A stretch of DNA of 64,000 nt, from contig JAUGWO010000202.1 in the NCBI GenBank assembly GCA_049724395.1, positions 1 to 64,000 of the forward strand. Direction: 5' to 3'. The position numbers and the translations under genes were made by a program. A model generated the notes under the pieces. That model did no database searches and was not told the DNA's origin. It saw nothing but the letters and a program-made list of their open reading frames with translations. Within the stretch, counting starts at the first letter, position 1; every line of letters begins with the position of its first letter. Source of the DNA: Spongospora subterranea f. sp. subterranea. Its lineage: Eukaryota > Endomyxa: Phytomyxea > Phytomyxea > Plasmodiophorida. Positions 1-11,062 of this stretch are shown one piece after another.

Positions 1-325
1 TTATGGCTTTGCCGGGTACCGTAAACTGACTAAATAACAGGGGGTCCATTTTTTGGTACGCTGTATTTGCCATCTATAGAATGGATCGAATTTCTGATGT
101 TTATTTAGACCTAGCAAAAACGGAATTTGGGTATTTGCCGATTTAAGGATACCGCTGAGCAGCATTTTTCGATATCTTTGCAACGCACTGCTGAAAGTGT
201 CCGTTTTCGATCATGACCATTCATTCCTGGAAGGCTTGGAATGAATGGTATTTTGGAGGGGTACGCTATAGTCTTGCGTACCCCCTAAATGTGATGGACG
301 TCCATTCCACGGATTATTTATACAG
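1..325. other. intergenic, nothing recognised
   Basis: No open frame here shows family resemblance or splice structure. The stretch leads directly into the satellite block. Confidence 0.5.
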
Positions 326-920
326 CAACACCTCACAAACTCAAAAGCACAATTTCAGTCGCTCTCTGACACTCCTCTGACACATTTCTCTGACACTTTT
401 CTGACACTTTCTCCGTTCATCGATTTTCATCAAAATAACCACTCACAAAACTCAAAAACACAATTTGAATTACTCTCTGACATTAATTCATCGATTTTCA
501 TCCAAGCAACACCTCACAAAACTCAAAAGCACAATTTCAGTCGCTCTCTGACACTCCTCTGACACATTTCTCTGACACTTTTCTGACACTTTCTCCATTC
601 ATGGGTTTTCATCAAAATAACCAATCACAAAACTCACAATCACAATTTGAATTACTCTCAGACATTAATTCATCGATTTTCATCCAAGCAACACCTCACA
701 AACTCAAAAGCACAATTTCAGTCGCTCTCTGACACTCCTCTGACACTTTCTCCGTTCATCGATTTTCATCAAAATAACCAATCACAAAACTCAAAAACAC
801 AACTTGAATCACTCTTTGCCATCAATTCATCCAATTTTCATCACAACAACATCTCACAAAACTCAAAAACACAACTTGAATCGCTCTCTGACATCAATTC
901 ATCGATTTTGACATTCTCAA
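326..920. repeat. satellite-like tandem repeat, about 182-bp units built of about 72-bp monomers
   Basis: The motif CAACACCTCACAAA starts at 326, 507 and 689, giving a period of 181-182 bp. Inside each unit, related blocks starting with AACTCAAAA alternate, and the last monomers (about 788 and 860) are spaced 72 bp apart, so the larger unit looks like a higher-order dimer or trimer. Short sub-repeats of TCTCTGACAC vary in number between units. Open frames across it are simple-sequence artefacts rich in Ser, Gln and Asn. Confidence 0.85.
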
Positions 921-2068
921 ACTGACACTCTCTCTCTTTGATGCATCGCGGTTTAAAATTGATTCATCGAATTTCACCGATTTTGGCAATTCATAATCCC
1001 AAAAATTCAAGCTTGTCTGAATAAACACTTTGATCACGCTCCAAAGCCCTTTCATCAAACTTCACCAACTATGGAAAACTGAAAATCGACACTTGAACAA
1101 GGTTGAAGCAACAATTTTCGCAACGACGAAAATCACAAAATTAGAAACCACAATAATTGTGATCATGTCATGGATTTGGATTGATCGATTAGACTTCAGA
1201 CTGACGTCAGGTTGCTAATTGTGGTCCTTGATTGTTTTATTCTAGTCCCCAGTTTGCAAAAACTTGACCAATCCTGGCCAAACAAATTCCATACCTGTAA
1301 AACAGCTTCTGCTGTCGAAAAAATCGAACCGAATCCCCAAATGATGTCTCCTGTTTTGCTACTTCTTCAACGGCAGACAGGATGATGAGTCCCACTCCGA
1401 GGAGCTCTTCTTCGTCTCTTACATGTCCAAGCCACTGAAAACCAGACCTGCAACAAATACGGAGGCAGGCCACTCTCTCACCACAATCGGCTGTCTTCGC
1501 GAGCTGTGCTCAACAACACAAACTGGTTCCATCAAATGGCAACTATCCTGCAACACACTAGGTTCACTCAGACCTAATATTAATTCCGTTGTCGCCATCG
1601 ACTTCACGAACCGAAAACGTTATAGATCCACAAAGCCGCAAACTAGTCACGATAAACAGGGGCTCCTGCAGAGTAAGCAGCAAACTTAAAAATCGAATCT
1701 GAGCATGATTTGATCCCCTGAAGAAATGCCGTCAAATTGAAGAAATACGGATTGGCGACCTGATCTGCCATTCAAAGAATGGCGAGGCTCTAGATGAAAA
1801 CTGACGCAGGAAAAACATTCGTTGCTTTGAACAAAAAATTTGGTGTTACGAGGATCGTGGTGCTGAAACAATGTTAAACAATCGCGAATCAAAAGGCCTT
1901 CAGGTTGCAGAAAGAGTTTGAAATGCGCAGTGTCTGAATCTCAGAATGAAAGGGAAAAATACGGATTGGTGAGATGGCCTGGCATTCAAAGTATAAAGAG
2001 GGTGTGATGAAAACTGACGGGAACCTGGGGATGATGAATCATTAAAATTGAAAACGTACAGCGCGTGA
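921..2068. other. gene-poor stretch with a degenerate 214-bp spaced repeat
   Basis: No gene is supported. A block beginning AAATACGGATTGG at 1743 recurs in diverged form at 1957, about 65 bp long in each case and ending in GATGAAAACTGACG. It looks like an older, decayed tandem duplication next to the fresher 528-bp one. Confidence 0.4.
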
Positions 2069-3124
2069 CTACTCAGTCCGAACTCAGTAACTGCAATTTA
2101 ATCTTCGAGTTTAAGCAGACAGTAGCCCACACTGGATGAGAGAAAAGTTGGGGAACTGGCGAACACAAATCAAAAGCTGAACAGGACCAATGATATTAAT
2201 ACGTCGACGAACCCATTTCAATAACTAAAGGTACAACGAGGATTCAGCACCGGCGCGCCATTTCGATTAGGCCAACGCAGCATCAACAACTATGACGCCA
2301 CGAAGGCGAACGGTCGTCGCCGGTATGGACTCACCGCCTTCCCGATAACGCGCAGAAATCCTTCCAGATAACCATATCCAAACTTGGACGGCCAGGTGAA
2401 ATACTGCGTGGGCACTGACAAAAATTGGATTCGCCTCTAAAAACAGAGATGTCAACAAACGCAACCGAAAGCGTTAAACGCTCTGAGAGCGTCAAAATGA
2501 TTTTGTTTTTGGTCAAAAATTGAAAATCGGGGTTTTTTATCATGATAAAAAAGATGGTGTCGTTTGTTTTTGGTGAGCCACGATCCTCGAAGTGGTCTAC
2601 TCAGTCCGAACTCAGTAACTGCAATTTAATCTTCGAGTTTAAGCAGACAGTAGCCCACACTGGATGAGAGAAAAGTTGGGGAACTGGCGAACACAAATCA
2701 AAAGCTGAACAGGACCAATGATATTAATACGTCGACGAACCCATTTCAATAACTAAAGGTACAACGAGGATTCAGCACCGGCGCGCCATTTCGATTAGGC
2801 CAACGCAGCATCAACAACTATGACGCCACGAAGGCGAACGGTCGTCGCCGGTATGGACTCACCGCCTTCCCGATAACGCGCAGAAATGCTTCCAGATAAC
2901 CATATCCAAACTTGGACGGCCAGGTGAAATACTGCGTGGGCACTGGCAAAATTTGGATTCGCATTTAAAACAGAGATGTCAACAAACGCAACCGAAAGCG
3001 TTAAACGCTCTGAGAGCGTCAAAATGATTTTGTTTTTGGTCAAAAATTGAAAATCGGGGTTTTTTATCATGATAAAAAAGATGGTGTCGTTTGTTTTTGG
3101 TGAGCCACGATCCTCGAAGTGGTC
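2069..3124. repeat. tandem duplication, two copies of about 528 bp
   Basis: The copy at 2069-2596 is followed directly by a second at 2597-3124. Both begin CTACTCAGTCCGAACTCAG and end near GATCCTCGAAGTGGTCT. Only a handful of differences are visible, including one single-base length change, so the duplication is recent. Each copy carries a 20-bp perfect palindrome centred on ATCATGAT (2533-2552 and 3060-3079). Copy two runs into the 3' end of the secreted-protein ORF on the minus strand. Confidence 0.9.
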
Positions 3125-4015
3125 TAAACCCCATCATCTGGCAAAAAATCATGGAATTAGATGAATAAATAGGAATCGATATATACAACATACATAAATG
3201 TGCTAATTTGTTCAACTCTCTTGCGAAATTGATCAACGCTTTATGAGCTGCAAATTGTGATCTTTCATATTCCCATCTATGGCAAGAAGCAAATAATTCT
3301 CGAAAGCGTGAGATTTTTGAGTTTAGAATGAATGGAAGATATTCGTAAGTTTTGTGAGTATACGAATTGAATTTCAGCAGAAGCAAGAACGCAAAAAGTT
3401 TGTTTTGGAAATCTTCAGATGCCATTGGTGGCTCCTGAATAATGTTGATTACGTTATTTGTCAGTTCACCTAAGTTTTGAGCAAGAAGACAAATATTATA
3501 CTGATAAACTCCATCTAGACGGGTCATTTTGTGCGCATCTCTTTTGTACACATATGCTTTCTGAATCCAGCCTCCTTGGAACCAACGCATAGCGTTTCGC
3601 CAATTTTTCCATGTTTCGTCTGAATATATATCAGGGTTTCGTTTTGCTTCGATCAACCGATGAATAAGTGCCAAATGTGGATTCACCCAATCCGGCAAAT
3701 CTGCGAGCTCCTTCTCAATCCGACATTTTTCATTTGGCTGATTTGCAATATTAATCCACTCAATAACATGTCCCAACACAAGCCTCAAGTTGATTGCATG
3801 GGCTAGTACATCTTTGGGGGCACTTGCGTCAACATCAGATGCGAATTTGGTTCGCGATCTTGAATCATCTGGTTAAGACTCACTAAAAAACCTGCATCTG
3901 ATCCGTTGAGGTCCACTAAGATTTGGAGTGGGGAGATTTGGAATGTGGAGCTGGCGCTATGGGTAAAAAATGGAATATTTAGGACCATAATTATTACAAA
4001 AGACCATGATGCCAT
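2979..4015 (-). CDS. orphan secreted-type protein, frame broken once
   Basis: I do not recognise this family. The reading begins at ATG 4015 with a good signal peptide (MASWSFVIIMVL, hydrophobic core, cleavage near THSAS). That frame closes at 3803, while the adjacent frame, open from about 3810 to 2979, gives a further 270 residues rich in Trp, Asn and Arg with helical character (for example TWKNWRNAMRWF). The switch lies at a C-run followed by AAAG, so a one-base indel (assembly or real) is likelier than an intron; no good GT-AG pair fits. The last 40-odd residues come from the second copy of the 528-bp repeat, so the native C-terminus may end earlier. An overlapping minus frame at 3957-4328 is probably chance. 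It could be a pseudogene. Confidence 0.4.
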
Positions 4016-4499
4016 TCTGCAAGAGATTGAACTTTGGGCAAAATGACTGTCTGTACTCTCTCAATACCAAATGATTGCCGGTTACTAAATTGCGAACATG
4101 GTTGCCATGTCGCCAATCGATGCGGAGTTCTATTTCAGTTATTTTGTGTTCAAGTGCCAACTTGGAAAGTAACGTGTTCACAGTGCCTAGTTGCCACTTG
4201 CGTGTGACGTCATTATCCATACTTACTGTAGTGAATTCGCAAACTTGAGGTCGCACACTTGAGGTGCAGTTGCTCGGCCGTCGCCACCTACGTATTTGAC
4301 GGAAAAATTGGTATACAGTAGCGATCACCTGAAACCGACAATTTCAAACCCTAGTCCAATTATTTTCATAAAATTTAATGTACACTTAAGCATTACACAG
4401 TGAATATGCCATGAAAATTATCGTGCCTACAGAACGGTGCCTGATTTTGTGATAAACCACACGTAAAAAGCAGTAACTGTGTACTTTGAATTTGATAAA

Positions 4500-5968
4500 A
4501 TGATTGAGTAATTTTTACAAGTCGTTTATTACAGAATCAGGGACAGTTCGGTGTGCACGATATTTTTTCATGGCATACTCAATCTGTCTTTGATTGAGAA
4601 ATATGCCGTTCTTCTTCCGGAAAGCATCCATGTACCTGAATGATTTCCTAGCAAAACGCCTCATCGTTGTTACTGATGTCTTTTTTAAAGCAATAGGAAT
4701 GACCCTTTCGAGATCCTTGAATGAATACGTGCAATGCTTTCGGGATTACTTTTTGGTAGCACCCCAAAACATTTCGAACTCCGGGTGGAACTGGGATAGA
4801 ATATTATCAGACCTGATGCCTGCGATAAGTTTCTTCCAACCATTCTTGCTGGGCGACGAAGTCGGGTTGCACTGACAAAAGCAAGCGGGCGTCCTTAAGA
4901 CTTATCCCAGCATTCGGCCAGAGACCTCTTTCTGTAAGAATTCGACCCATTTCCCGAGATACGCCAGGCGAATGCCTTTGTAAACAGCGCCTTTGACATC
5001 AGAGCGCTGTGATCGGGAAACTGCATTTCTTGATGCACACGTTCTTGCCCGATTGTAAATCATCCAGGCCTTGATTGCTTAACATTATTGCCGCCGTCCG
5101 AAAGGTTAAGTCTGGAAGCAACGAGCTCATCAGGCGGTTTGGCTCTATGATTCTGGGAGTTGTCAAACGCAAAGAGTGGCGTCGAATCAACATGAAGAAC
5201 CCGAAAAATAACCAATGCCAATCTGGTCTGCTCCACTAGATCTTCGTTGCCAATATCCATCGGCATTCTTCCCTGGCTTTATCATTTTCAAAGTCGCAAT
5301 GGTAGAGCCGACTGATTTGAACTCCAAAATTTCTGGAAACTGTTCAGCAATTTCGGATGTCACCAAAACCTCCATGTGGCCATGACTCTGGCATAAGAAC
5401 TGGGATACCATTATGGATTTGCCAAACCCTTTTGGTCGAAGAGCTTGTCGATCACATTCAACCCATATACACTTCTTGCTGTCATTTGCCTCAAAACAGG
5501 TCTCGTCGTGCGTAATCAACACCACCTTTGCCTCATTTGGAGAAAGTTCTGGGGGGATTACTATCTCCATTTGATTCCCCTCATAATGTTCCATTCGATT
5601 ATACAATTGCTCAAACGATTGTAAGAACCTGAAGAACACCATGTTATGTACTTGTGGTAAATCTGTAAAAGAATCAAGTAATCGTACCATTTTCGGTATT
5701 CAACGACATCTGGGCGCTCATGCCCGTCTGTATAGGTGCCCTTTTTATATTCAACGCTGTTGAATCCAAGACGGTGAAGCCATCTTCGTGCAGTTACCTC
5801 AGTAATAACTGTCGGATTGGTAAAGCCAAGGCTGTCAATCAAGTGAAGAGATTCGCTAACCCATTTTGAGAATGAGAGGCCATCAATTAACTCGATTCGT
5901 TGACATCTCAGGTAATTTAAGCATGAATTGGCAACATCGGGATCCTCAATTAATGATCGCGTTTTCAC
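4500..5968 (-). pseudogene. decayed DDE-superfamily DNA transposase
   Basis: Minus-strand segments in changing frames follow the order of a transposase family common in fungi and some invertebrates. There is an N-terminal helix-turn-helix-like part ending ARRWLHRLGF with YTDGHERPDVVEYRK (about 5690-5860). The first catalytic Asp lies in LITHDETCFEAND (about 5490). GFGKSIMVSQFL follows, then the second Asp in LFAFDNSQNH (about 5165). The C-terminal motif LERVIPIALKKTSVTTMRR and an AMKKYRAHRTVPDS tail end near 4500. At least three frame changes (near 5690, 5270 and 5000) and an in-frame stop near 4750 show it is inactive. I did not find convincing terminal inverted repeats. The plus ORF at 4594-4875 is its antisense shadow. 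Confidence 0.75.
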
Positions 5969-6259
5969 ATGTCTACCTTGGCAAGAAGCATTAATTTTCT
6001 TAACCCTAAATAATCACAGATATAGTGAATTCATTAGATCTTGAACAGATCTGAAAACCATCTAGTGGGATTGTCCGCGAAGGGAATCTGATGGCATGTC
6101 GAGGCAAAGGAGCAGGATCCAAGAACTTCCAGCCCCAGGAGGACGTTTGGATGATAAAATCTTGCGTTCTTACTAATACCGGATTTCGGTTTAAGGACTC
6201 GTTTAGAATGCTGTAATCCAATGTACGGGAATGTAAGAGCTTACTGTATAAAAAATATA

Positions 6260-7482
6260 TTAAGAGGGAGCAGCGCGATTAAAGAAGGATGTAATCTTTG
6301 GCGTTTTACTAGGGTGAGGTGAAGGCGACGAATACACACGGGCACGCTTTCCCTCACATTGAGCAATGGCAACAGCACGGCCATCAAGCTGATTATTCTT
6401 ATTGAACGCGCCAAGAAGAAATTTTAGCGAAGGTTCGGTTCTAAGGAAAAACTCGGGCTTTTAGAAACCCCAAACCACAATAAAAAAACAATTATCTTTG
6501 AATGAAAACCGAGAGAAGTACTACTGACCTGATTAGTTCGTCAAAGTCACGATACTGAACGGTCTTTCTTGATCCTGCACGGCGACACGCCAATTTCAAG
6601 ATTAATTGAAGGAAAAGCACAGCGCTCCCACGGATCAGTTCAACAGATTCCCGACTGACATGTGTAATATCTTTGTTCATCAGCATGATGCGACGAATAC
6701 GACTAAACTACAATCAAGTCATCGAAATGCTGTTGAAGGTGTAACATGGATGGGAATTACCTGAAGAGAGCTACCTAAGGATGAATTCTTTATCAAACTG
6801 ACTGTAGCTTTTGTCAGAATTAAATCTGTTTGCTTCTCGGCAATTTCTTTCCACTCCGATTTTTGATTCGAGGTTAGCGCTCTCCACGCTGTCCCTATTA
6901 CCTGATTATCACCGTTAGCGTGCCCAACAATGTCATCTTAGACATGATTTCACAAAAACAGAATAAATCACAAGTAAGTTTGATTGAAGCCAAAAGAACA
7001 AAGTTAAAGTATCCACATAACTTTACCTTGCTGTATGATGAGAGACCTTTTGCCTGGATCAATTGATCCGGATTATTAGTCCTAAAATGCTTGGCAAAGC
7101 AGCGAAAAGCGGATGCAGGTTTACGTGCAACGACCTCCGTTTGATGGCCGTCGAAAGGCCTGGTTGGACCCAAAGATTTGTCCCGAACTTCAATTATAGG
7201 ATTGACAGGAAGTGGCGTTAGCTCAATTGGAGCATCACCGTTTTTTTCCAAAGGGCCTGCCATTGGCGTGATAGGGCGTTCGTCTTCATCGGAAACCAAT
7301 CTCTGGCCCGGTTTCAAAATAGCCAGGCCTTGCTCGAAAGACGTCTCGTCAGCTCCGAAATTCGATGACTGGGACCCATGGTCCGATTCAAAATCCGATA
7401 GGTTCTGGTCATGCGACGACAAAACAACATCATCATCGGATGCAGGTATTTCCGGATCATTGGTATTTCCTAACAAAGACAT
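6260..7482 (-). CDS. HMG-box plus CHRAC/POLE4-type histone-fold protein
   Basis: Four exons: 7482-7027, 6901-6761, 6707-6529 and 6440-6260. They sum to 957 nt (318 aa) with phases closing exactly. Residues 1-115 are acidic and Ser/Asp-rich. An HMG box follows (KPASAFRCFAKHFRTNNPD, interrupted by an intron, then VIGTAWRALTSNQKSEWKE). A histone fold starts at FSRIRRIMLMNKDITHVSRE and runs through VQYRDFDELIRTEPSLKFLL, as in CHRAC1/POLE4/Dpb3. The tail is basic and ends KTPKITSFFNRAAPS, resembling a PCNA-binding PIP box but lacking the usual Gln. ATG 7482 was chosen because the upstream extension in frame lacks an ATG. The likely role is nuclear: nucleosome remodelling or replication-fork chromatin. 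The fusion of both folds in one chain is unusual to my knowledge. The domain calls are firm; the orthology is inference. Confidence 0.75.
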
Positions 7483-9194
7483 TTCGTTCGGTAGCGATAC
7501 TGCATATAATGCGCAGACGTCAGACGTGTCCCAGATTGGCACGTGTAACGAAAATTACGCAGCCCCGTCGCGTCATCCTTATTCAAGACACCAACTGTCG
7601 CTCAACGTTGTTTGACTCGGCCCGAATGGTCGTCGATTTCACGATTGCTCGCAATCTGATCATCTCTCTACAGCATTGGCGGTGTTTCTAGAAGCCTCGA
7701 AATCTTTGATTATCTCGTTCGACATTATCACTTCGTCGTTCTTGTTTGTCGCTTAACTGAATAACCTCGAACTAGACCAGTTGTTGTTGCAGTTGAGATT
7801 CTTTTCGCCAATCCACATTTTCCAAGCGCAGGTTTTGACAAAGAGGGAATTTATTATATTCGCGCTGTGGTTTTGACTCTGGTCGCACAAGAATACGTAT
7901 TAGCAATAACTTTTTGCTTCTCGGCGAGGGTATAAACACCACGGTTTACAGGATTTCATTGAGTACATGTATCTCATCTCCGGACAAACGCCTGTAATGT
8001 CGCAGTACAGCCGCTTCTCCCACGATGAAGAAATTTTAATTTTCAATTAGTGTTTATACAGAGAAGCGTTTCGACATGTAATCAAAAGCACTGTGCATGA
8101 GAATTCCGACGTCTTCTCAAAGGCAGCCCTTTGATTGTCTTCGCCATTGACTGTCCGTTTGATGAAAGTAAATAGAATCAAGGATATCAAAGTCGACTCA
8201 TTGCAACTACAAGTCGACACTCGGGCAACTCCTGGTTATGGGAGTCGACTCCGAGTCGTTTGAGTCGAGTGTCAGATTGTCGACTTGAATATCTGAGTCG
8301 ATGGTCCCTGAAGGCATGTTGCGATAAACACATCCATGTACTTGTGTTGGCTCACTTCGTACTCCGCTGACATGTTGGTTGGTTGTTTGGTTATGGGTTC
8401 CTCGTAGAGCAGATTTTGTATATTTCTGTGTTGCTACCTCGCATCGTTAAGATTCCAATTTGATGGGTGCTGGTCTAATAGTTTCCCTCAGTAGATACAA
8501 AAGCTGAGTAGGGAACAACCTGGTAGTGCACAGGCTTACGTGAACCATAAGAAACCATGAACATTTGTGAACCATACTAAATCATACCGTTTTAAGGGGT
8601 CAATTTTTTTCATATCGGTGTCCTTGTTCACAGGTAGCGCATAAGGACGTGCTGTTCTCACCCCGCCCCCTGGACAGAGAAGCCAGCTTGAAACAAGATT
8701 CTCAATGCAGGAGAAATGTCCTCGCTAATTAAATGGACTTCGAATTTGTGACTTCGAGGCAGTCATTGCCGCAATTTAAATAAGGAAGCTCTGTTTTCTC
8801 GCTGATGGGCAGTCTGTCAGCCCAGCAATCGTGTATGATTGTCCTTCACATTTGTTCGTCAAGGCCAATCGACCCAACCGTTTTGCATATGAAGACAGAG
8901 TTGCATTGCACAGTTGAGCCATCAATGGATGCCTTGAGCCACGGTTCAATCGTAGCCAGCTTGAATAGCGTTCTTATGCGTCCAATCAAGCCAAGACCTT
9001 TCTCAGCATTCAATTTGGCCAGAAGAAGATAACACTGGTCGAAGGCCCCTCTCCCATCCTAACCTTCACTGATAACCCGGCCAAGCGTCCGTAACGTGTG
9101 TAGCTCTTGCAATGTGAGCCTGTCTTGTCCACGATTCGACGACAGAACAAATTATCAGTGTTTATAGCCAACGGCAGATTGGGGAAGGTTCGAT
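7483..9194. other. intergenic region with clustered GTCGAC palindromes
   Basis: This separates the divergently transcribed HMG/histone-fold gene and centrin, so both promoters should lie here. Four GTCGAC hexamers sit within 93 bp (8192, 8213, 8244, 8279), with extra GAGTCG half-sites between them. No coding segment is convincing; the plus ORF at 8805-9032 shows no family resemblance. Confidence 0.4.
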
Positions 9195-9942
9195 ATGAAT
9201 CGCATGGTAGGAGGAGAGAGTGGGACTTCTGTATCCGCATCGTTCAAAACCAAGGCACTTGATATTGGAATGACCGAGGACCAAATGGTCGAAATCAAGG
9301 AGGCATTCAATTTGTTCGATACGGATCATTCAGGTGAGACAATTTTGCAGTGATGTCGTAGTTTGTCAACCGTCTGCAAAGGAACAATCGATGCGAAAGA
9401 ACTTCAAGCTGCAATGAGAGCACTCGGATTTGACGTCAGAAAAGAAGAAATCCGAAAGATGCTTAGTGAGGTGGCCAAGTACCGCATTGTCAATTAATGG
9501 GCTTACACGTTTGCAGGTGGATTCCGATCAAAGCGGCCAAATTGAATTCAACGAATTTGTAAAACTCATGACAGGAAGAATGGTAAGCTATTCTAGAGTT
9601 GAGATGGTCCGACTTGTGATTGTATTTGACAGAGCCAAAGAGACTCAAAAGAAGAAATTATGAAAGTGTTTCAACTGTTTGATACTGACAACACTGGCTT
9701 CATTACGTTCAGGAACTTAAAGCGTGTCTGCCAAGAGCTTGGGGAGAAACTGTATGGAATATAGGATATGTTTTTGATTTCCTAGAGCTAATTGAGTAAA
9801 TAGGACGGACGTAGAGATTCAAGAATTGATCGATGAAGCAGACCGTGATAATGACGATCAAATATCACCAGACGAGTTTTACCGCGTAATGAAGAAGCGA
9901 TCGGGTAATCCAATTGATGAAATCAGCAGCGACGAGGATTAA
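9195..9942 (+). CDS. centrin (caltractin)
   Basis: Five exons: 9195-9333, 9382-9470, 9517-9582, 9633-9751 and 9804-9942. They give 183 aa, in phase. Introns are 46-52 nt. It is a canonical four-EF-hand centrin. EF1 is [19 protein letters not shown]; helices follow as [20 protein letters not shown]2 is [16 protein letters not shown]3 is [20 protein letters not shown]4 is [17 protein letters not shown]. The C-terminus is short and lacks a terminal aromatic. EF1, EF2 and EF4 keep acidic loop residues; EF3 is also plausible for calcium binding. Centrin is a centriole/basal-body protein, so the organism probably builds centrioles or cilia, although some non-ciliated lineages keep it. Confidence 0.95.
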
Positions 9943-11062
9943 TGCAGCACTACAGAGTCGTGCAGACCTTAGACTTATGCGTTTTTGTCGATTATTCGCA
10001 ATACACTTTCAAAAACTTTGGAGTTTTCATATGCTTGAACCTATTTCATTCGTTGAAGATGAGATCGATCTGTACCCGTCAAAACTTGTTGCATGCACTG
10101 AGCGTCGCTGCTTCAAAGCATCGGATTGACCTTCCAAAATGGAGTTGCAGTGGCAAGTATCACCAGCGATGATATCGACTGCGGGAAATCGAGATAAGCG
10201 ACTACTAGAAATAATCTCATGGCGACCGCGTGTCTACCGAGGCAACGACTGGCGCCGTATTCTCCTCACCATCAAGGGCAAGAACCGATTCGTGAAAACC
10301 GACGCCGTGGTTGAAAAAATCGAGACTCCGAACGCGCCTTCCGACCCTTCACCCCGAACCAGCCGCGAAACCCCCCGGGACAAACTGATGTTACGTTGCC
10401 GGGCAACATTACGAGCTCCTAGGTAAGACCATGTCAGACCCGAAGACAGCGAGTGTTATCTAGACCCGATAGGTCAAATTGTTGCGCTCATAAATCGGGG
10501 CGAAATGTAGCTAATGTGTCAGCACCGGTTACATTGAAATCAGCGTCGACTTTGTTTACACTGGAGAATGTAACGCGCCTGACTAGTAAGTGATATCTTT
10601 AAATGAGCATGAGCGTCATTGATGATCGTGATTGTTGATTGTTGTTAGTGTCCGGAATGTTGAAGCAGGTGCAAGAGGCGAACTTGCTGCGGACGGGGAC
10701 GACGAGGAACGTGATCACGGTGCGGCGGAACCGTCCGCCTGGGCATCATTCACGGCTGCACAGTAATGCAATGAGCCATGTACCGGGCCATCAGAGAAGG
10801 GAGTCGATCATTATGACAAAGTCACCAGTTATGGCAGTCACTAACGACCAGGATCTCAGATGTAATATGCCAAATTCAAAGCACCGGCTTGCCGTTTAGC
10901 GCAACATTGTATTAGTCCCAACACGGAGGTTGAGGGTTTACAGAAGTTTACAGCTTTAAGTGTCAGCATTATCCGCTTCATCGTTTCATTCGGATCACGA
11001 ATCAAGTTGATGATATTGCGATATCGCCTATGAGACTGATCCGCAATTGCAAAAATTTTTAG
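9943..11062. other. intergenic / unresolved 5' exon region
   Basis: Open plus frames at 10139-10426 and 10639-10899 are GC-rich and resemble nothing known. One of them may hold the missing first exon of the next EF-hand gene, because its first recognisable exon (from 11063) needs exactly one upstream nucleotide modulo three. I could not choose a donor. Confidence 0.3.

Noticed and set aside
647-925. 92-codon ORF in the satellite block
   Set aside because: It is only the tandem repeat read in an open frame; composition is simple and shows no protein signal.
4594-4875. Plus-strand ORF of 93 codons
   Set aside because: It lies antisense to the C-terminal part of the decayed DDE transposase, whose motifs explain the sequence better.
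7178-7691. Plus ORFs of 108-145 codons
   Set aside because: They are antisense to the acidic first exon of the HMG/histone-fold gene; the minus frame has splice continuity and domains.
10139-10426. GC-rich 95-codon ORF
   Set aside because: No family resemblance, no clear splice partners, and a composition-driven lack of stops. It could hide a first exon but cannot be supported.
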